NCBI GenBank assembly: GCA_016234955.1
Contig: JACRNN010000134.1
Span: 1-9,259 of the forward strand
Length of the DNA: 9,259 nt
Origin: Deltaproteobacteria bacterium
Lineage (GTDB): Bacteria; Desulfobacterota; GWC2-55-46
Direction of reading: 5' to 3'
Below are positions 6,249-9,259 of the stretch, one piece after another. The notes beneath the pieces are model-generated. The model searched no databases. It was not told the DNA's origin and was given only the letters and a program-made list of their open reading frames with translations. Within the stretch, counting starts at the first letter, position 1; each line of letters opens with the position of its first letter. The position numbers and the translations under genes were made by a program.

Positions 6249-7494
6249 TTTCCTTCAGACCCACGATAGCGGCGACCAGTTTTCTTGTGACGACGTCCCA
6301 TGAAAAATTCTCTTTCACGTAAGCGCATCCGAGCATTCCCATTTTCCGCCCCACCTGAGGGTTCTCCATCAGGAATATGACGCTCTCCGCGAACTCCGGG
6401 TAATTTGCGAAATAAAGGCCGCCGTTGTTCTGCACGCAGAATTCCCTGGTGACCTCGCACCCTGCATGGACCAGCACCGGGGAGCGGGCGGCCCACGCCT
6501 CCATTACGACGAGCGCGAAGCTCTCGTTCACGGACGGCTGGCACAGGCAGAGGGCGGCCCCGTATGCGTCGAACTTGTCCCGGTGCTCCATGAACCCGAG
6601 GTCTATTATCTCTTTCCGGTATCCGGAAGGTATCCGGACATTCCCGCTCCCCATTAGCACCAGTTTAAGGCCGTTCCTGTTTTCTTTCTTGAATCTGCAG
6701 AAGTACTCTACGAGAAGGTGCGTGTTCTTGCATGTGTCCTTTTTTCCTACATAGAGTATGAAGGGGCCGTTTATCGAATATTTGCTCATGAACCGCCGCC
6801 CGTCGGGGTTTAGATCGGTATCGACGCCGATGCCGGTGACCGTCCCGTTGATATCCCCGTAAAGCCTTTCGGCGAGCCTCTGCTCGGAGGCCGAGTTGAA
6901 GATTACGCCCCTGGCCCGGCTGAACATCTTCCGGTACACGGACATATACGCGTAACTCTCGTCATGGAGGCAGGGGAAGAGGATCGATTTGTCCCCGCAG
7001 GCCTCCGAGCCGAAATACGTCGTGCCGAACATGTAAGGGACTAAGATGAAGAAATCATAACTATCATGGGACTGCCTGATGTAATCATACAACGCGGGGC
7101 TGTTTATCATCTCCTTCAGGTATATGGCCTCTTCTTCCGGAGTGAGGGGGGAGAAGTCCGGTTTGCAGGCCCGCATGGCCTTGATCCTGCTCATATCGGC
7201 GTGCATGAGCTTGTAATTCACCCTGTCAAAGCCCGCGGTATCGCGGCCTTTCACCATGAACCTTCTGACCGTGACGCCGTCCACGGCACCGACGCCCTCT
7301 TTATGGAAATTATTGTTCCAGTTACTGAAGAAGTCTTTGACGCACGTGGTGAGTATCTCGACGTCAAAGCCGAAATCCAACAGGTGCGCGGCGATATTCC
7401 TGCATCCGTTTTCGGCGCCGCCCGGTATGTCGCTGTCATACCAGGGTATGACAAAAGCCAGTCGGAGGCGCGGCATCCCGTTAACCATGTCCAT
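6217..7494 (-). CDS. GT4-family glycosyltransferase, paralogue of 4015-5178
   Basis: A 425-residue GT-B sugar transferase. It begins MDMVNGMPRLRLAFVIPWYD, with GGAENGCRN (25-33) in the acceptor domain, VDGVTVRRF (71-79), YMFGTTYFG (154-162) and GIGVDTDLNPDG (221-232). The donor domain has the EX7E pair E324/E332 in NESFALVVMEAW and APILVH-like SPVLVHAGCEV (338-348). The phosphate-binding segment reads YVGKKDTCKN (248-257), so Lys replaces the usual Arg of GRxxxxK while K256 is kept. Shared blocks with the enzyme at 4015-5178 (TTYFG, GVGVD-like, CEV, NYxEFA) mark a paralogue pair. ATG at 7494 has GAGG 8 bases upstream; in-frame ATGs at 7488 and 7476 are alternatives. The C-terminal tail overlaps the next gene by 32 bases. 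It follows a small coiled-coil protein gene after 82 bases that hold no visible signal. Donor unknown. Confidence 0.9.
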   Translation of the reverse strand: MDMVNGMPRLRLAFVIPWYDSDIPGGAENGCRNIAAHLLDFGFDVEILTTCVKDFFSNWNNNFHKEGVGAVDGVTVRRFMVKGRDTAGFDRVNYKLMHADMSRIKAMRACKPDFSPLTPEEEAIYLKEMINSPALYDYIRQSHDSYDFFILVPYMFGTTYFGSEACGDKSILFPCLHDESYAYMSVYRKMFSRARGVIFNSASEQRLAERLYGDINGTVTGIGVDTDLNPDGRRFMSKYSINGPFILYVGKKDTCKNTHLLVEYFCRFKKENRNGLKLVLMGSGNVRIPSGYRKEIIDLGFMEHRDKFDAYGAALCLCQPSVNESFALVVMEAWAARSPVLVHAGCEVTREFCVQNNGGLYFANYPEFAESVIFLMENPQVGRKMGMLGCAYVKENFSWDVVTRKLVAAIVGLKENDYRSASAAL

Positions 7495-7576
7495 AGTTCA
7501 AGCCTCGGTGTATGTCCGGTAAAAGATAGATGGAAGCTAAAAGCTCACGGGTCAAGCGATAATCGTCACGTCCGAA

Positions 7577-8029
7577 TCAGCCAGGCTCGCTTTTATCGCG
7601 GTTTTCGACAAGACGCGTCCTTAACCCGGCGTTCTCTTTCTCAAGCCTTCTTATCTCATCGGTCATCGACTCCGCAAGCTCCAGCATGTGAAAGTTGAAA
7701 CTTACCTGCTTGCTCCACATCGACCTTGCGAACGTCGTAAGCAGATATAGCGCCAGTTTTTTCACAACCACTATAAGCCCGCCTATATAGGGCCTGTGGG
7801 ACGTTATCTCAGGGGTCTTTGTAAAGTCATAATCCTCCCTCAGGATGTTTATCAGATCAAGGAACCTGTCATGGCCAATGGTCTCGGGCGCGTCAATCTT
7901 CAGTCCGGAAACCTCTTCAATGTCGGCGTCCGCATACATCCCGAGATCTTTTTTACGCCGGACGTTCTCCCTTATCCGGCCCATTATCGCTTCTATATCT
8001 ATTTTATCATCCCGCTGAGTCTGTGTCAT
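7577..8029 (-). CDS. small glycan-locus protein with SHRP motif, hydrophobic stretch and coiled coil
   Basis: A 150-residue protein of unknown function. Residues 9-26 form an acidic/basic helix (KIDIEAIMGRIRENVRRK). Residues 75-92 read ITSHRPYIGGLIVVVKKL, continuing as a hydrophobic stretch to about 101, and residues 115-143 are heptad-like (LELAESMTDEIRRLEKENAGL). The combination resembles, from memory, the N-terminal region of larger methyltransferase or glycosyltransferase proteins in polysaccharide clusters, where an IxSHRPxxG segment precedes a basic amphipathic helix and the catalytic domain. Here no catalytic domain follows. I infer a membrane-associated scaffold or partner for neighbouring enzymes. 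ATG at 8029 is chosen because AGGA (8036-8039) lies 6 bases upstream; a longer start at 8068 falls inside the palindromic repeat. It could also be the remnant of a truncated larger gene. Confidence 0.8.
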   Translation of the reverse strand: MTQTQRDDKIDIEAIMGRIRENVRRKKDLGMYADADIEEVSGLKIDAPETIGHDRFLDLINILREDYDFTKTPEITSHRPYIGGLIVVVKKLALYLLTTFARSMWSKQVSFNFHMLELAESMTDEIRRLEKENAGLRTRLVENRDKSEPG

Positions 8030-8057
8030 GCCGTGTCCTGAAAGTCCTGTTGAAATT

Positions 8058-8101
8058 CTCCGCGGCAAGCTGCGGAGAATCCGCTCGCCATGCTCGTTGA
8101 A
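8058..8101. repeat. 45-base palindromic repeat unit (copy D)
   Basis: The unit fills the spacer between the GT2 gene and the small coiled-coil gene. The hairpin spans 8055-8066 and 8069-8080 with AA between, 12 positions with one G-T. The tail CCGCTCGCCATGCT to GTTGAAA matches copy C at 2783-2827, about 39 of 45 positions. In the gene-strand transcript the hairpin is followed by UUUC, so it might act as a leaky terminator or RNA-processing site. Confidence 0.7.
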
Positions 8102-8113
8102 AGAAGTTTTTGG

Positions 8114-9058
8114 TTATGACCGGCTCTCCGCGCTTTCGAATCCCAACGTATCCTGGATGATGTACAGGGGACGCTGTTTTACCTCGTCATATATCCTCCC
8201 GATGTACTCCCCTATGATGCCGATGCATACCAGCTGCACCCCGCCCAGGAAAAGCACCGTAACCGTCATGGAGGCCCATCCAGGCACCGATATTGTCCTG
8301 GATGTGAAAAAGCTCAGGTAAAAAATAATCAGAATACCTAAGAAGCTCATTAAAGATACTATAAGCCCGATAAAGGAGGCGAGCCTGAGCGGCACGTATG
8401 AAAACGATATGAAGCCGTCAAAGGCCAGCCTTATCAGCTTGCCGAAGGTATACTTGACCTCGCCGGCGTACCTTTTATCCCTGTCATATTCCAGGCCCGT
8501 CTGCTTAAGCCCTATCCATCCCCTCAGCCCTCTTAAAAACCTGTTCCTCTCGGGCATGGACTTGAGCGTATCGAGGGCCCTGCGGCTTAATACGCAGAAG
8601 TCCCCGCTGTCAACCGGTATTTCAATATTGGCGACCATCTTCAGCAGCTTGTAAAACGACGCGTAGGCGGCTTTTTTAAGCGCCCCCTCTTTCCTGTTCC
8701 TGCGTATGGCGTATACGACGTCATAACCATCTTTGCATTTTTCAAAAAAGCCGGGCAGCGCCTCCGGCGGGTCCTGGAGGTCCGAATCCATTATGGCGAC
8801 GGCGTCGCCCGCGGCGTAATCAAGGCCCGCCGTTATGGCGGTCTGATGGCCGAAATTGCGCGAGAGGTTGACCACCTTGACCCTCGAGTCCCTGCCGTTC
8901 ATATCCTTCATCAGTCTGAAGGAATTGTCCCGGCTGCCGTCATTGACGAGTATTATCTCATATGGCTCGCCAAGGGATTTGAGGACAAGGGTAAGCCTCC
9001 TGTGGAATTCAGGGAGGATATCCTCTTCGTTGAAAACCGGGGTTACAACCGAGATCAC
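8114..9058 (-). CDS. DPM1/GtrB-like GT2 polyprenyl-phosphate glycosyltransferase
   Basis: A 314-residue inverting GT2 membrane enzyme. Family members move a sugar from a nucleotide donor to undecaprenyl phosphate on the inner face of the cytoplasmic membrane, for later use by a periplasmic transferase. The GT-A domain shows VTPVFNEED (4-12), ILVNDGS (36-42), LSRNFGHQTA (65-74), the metal-binding MDSDLQDPPE (90-99), VDSGDFCVLSRRA (149-161) and ERNRFLRGLRGW (170-181). Two membrane segments follow, about 224-250 and 263-284. The tail IGEYIGRIYDEVKQRPLYII (282-301) is characteristic of the GtrB/ArnC-like branch. The start is GTG with AAGGAG 7 bases upstream. It is the first gene of the cluster seen here. 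Glucose and 4-amino-arabinose branches cannot be told apart, and neither a GtrA-type flippase nor a GT-C acceptor enzyme is in the window. Confidence 0.92.
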   Translation of the reverse strand: MISVVTPVFNEEDILPEFHRRLTLVLKSLGEPYEIILVNDGSRDNSFRLMKDMNGRDSRVKVVNLSRNFGHQTAITAGLDYAAGDAVAIMDSDLQDPPEALPGFFEKCKDGYDVVYAIRRNRKEGALKKAAYASFYKLLKMVANIEIPVDSGDFCVLSRRALDTLKSMPERNRFLRGLRGWIGLKQTGLEYDRDKRYAGEVKYTFGKLIRLAFDGFISFSYVPLRLASFIGLIVSLMSFLGILIIFYLSFFTSRTISVPGWASMTVTVLFLGGVQLVCIGIIGEYIGRIYDEVKQRPLYIIQDTLGFESAESRS

Positions 9059-9065
9059 CTGACGG

Positions 9066-9071
9066 CTCCTT
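9066..9071 (-). promoter_or_regulatory. strong ribosome binding site of the GT2 gene (GTG start)
   Basis: AAGGAG preceded by an A-rich run on the minus strand, 7 bases before GTG at 9056-9058. It fixes the non-ATG start. Confidence 0.75.
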
Positions 9072-9114
9072 TTTTAGCGACGCAGATAATGGAAACACCG
9101 AACGGGAAACTGAG

Positions 9115-9140
9115 AAAGTTTAAGGAAGCTCTGATTAATT
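9115..9140 (-). repeat. 26-base repeat, inverted partner of 121-146 and of the window end
   Basis: The minus-strand sequence matches 121-146 at 22 of 26 positions. Its inner 11 bases, TCTGATTAATT (9130-9140), are the exact reverse complement of 9249-9259, the last bases of the window. The arm probably extends beyond the edge. It looks like one terminus of a MITE or small IS derivative enclosing the palindrome at 9151-9237, located upstream of the first gene. Confidence 0.55.
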
Positions 9141-9150
9141 ATGTTTTTCT

Positions 9151-9237
9151 GTCATTCTGAGGAAGCGTAGCGACCGAAGAATCTCGTAACTTATTGATTT
9201 TATAGACGTTGAGATTCTTCGCTTTGCTCAGAATGAC
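9151..9237. repeat. long inverted repeat with GTCATTCTGAG arms
   Basis: Outer arms GTCATTCTGAG (9151-9161) and CTCAGAATGAC (9227-9237) pair perfectly over 11 bases. Inner arms CGAAGAATCTC (9175-9185) and GAGATTCTTCG (9211-9221) pair perfectly over another 11. An unequal internal bulge (13 versus 5 bases) and a 25-base AT-rich loop complete it. Very similar GTCATTCTGAG...GAAGAATCTC palindromes are, from memory, scattered in many bacterial genomes as dispersed intergenic repeats. Transcribed with the cluster it would form a large leader hairpin. Confidence 0.75.
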
Positions 9238-9248
9238 ATGCTATTGCG

Positions 9249-9259
9249 AATTAATCAGA
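9249..9259 (+). repeat. truncated third copy of the terminal repeat at window end
   Basis: AATTAATCAGA is the exact reverse complement of 9130-9140 and matches the start of the 121-146 copy at 10 of 11 bases. It is cut by the window end. Confidence 0.45.

Noticed and set aside
7066..7698. Plus-strand open frame of 210 codons
   Set aside because: Antisense to the GT4 gene at 6217-7494 and the small gene, without recognisable motifs or a fitting operon context.
8030..8068. Longer start for the small coiled-coil protein
   Set aside because: The upstream ATG lies inside the palindromic repeat copy D, and the ATG at 8029 has an AGGA site at good spacing.
9059..9259. Sigma70 promoter for the first gene within the palindrome loop (TATAAAAT)
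   Set aside because: The A/T-rich loop gives a -10-like string on the minus strand but there is no convincing -35 at 16-18 bases.

Overview
The window looks like part of a surface-polysaccharide (O-antigen or capsule type) biosynthesis locus of an uncultured Gram-negative-type bacterium. All eight convincing genes lie on the minus strand, so transcription runs from high to low coordinates. GC is moderate, roughly mid-50s by eye. Four of the eight genes appear to use GTG or TTG starts, and palindromic repeats fill the spacers. That style reminds me of environmental genomes such as Omnitrophota, but I cannot assign a phylum from sequence alone, so treat it as a guess.

In transcription order: (1) a DPM1/GtrB-like GT2 polyprenyl-phosphate glycosyltransferase with two C-terminal membrane segments (8114-9058). 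(2) A small protein with a conserved-looking IxSHRPxxG segment, a basic/hydrophobic stretch and a C-terminal coiled coil (7577-8029). (3) Three tightly packed, overlapping GT4 glycosyltransferases (6217-7494, 5175-6248, 4015-5178), the outer two being paralogues. (4) GDP-mannose 4,6-dehydratase gmd (2877-3869). (5) A GDP-4-keto-6-deoxymannose reductase, rmd type (1655-2602). (6) A fourth GT4 enzyme with a TTG start (162-1286).

Together gmd and rmd should convert GDP-mannose to GDP-D-rhamnose. The GT4 enzymes could then build a glycan containing D-rhamnose and/or mannose, while the GT2 loads a sugar on a polyprenyl carrier or decorates the polymer. Genes for making GDP-mannose, exporting the polymer (Wzx/Wzy or Wzm/Wzt) and ligating it are not in the window, so the cluster probably continues outside it.

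The spacers hold a family of short palindromes built around an AGCAAGCT-like core (near 1541-1604, 2713-2744, 2783-2827, 8058-8101). The upstream edge (9115-9259) carries a long inverted repeat inside a larger one that runs off the window. A 26-base sequence similar to its arm recurs in opposite orientation at 121-146, past the last gene. A nine-G run inside one GT4 gene is a candidate slippage site. I see no rRNA, tRNA, CRISPR array, transposase or defence gene. The most unusual items are the small stand-alone protein, the homopolymer tract and the repeats; I do not see a clearly new multi-gene system.
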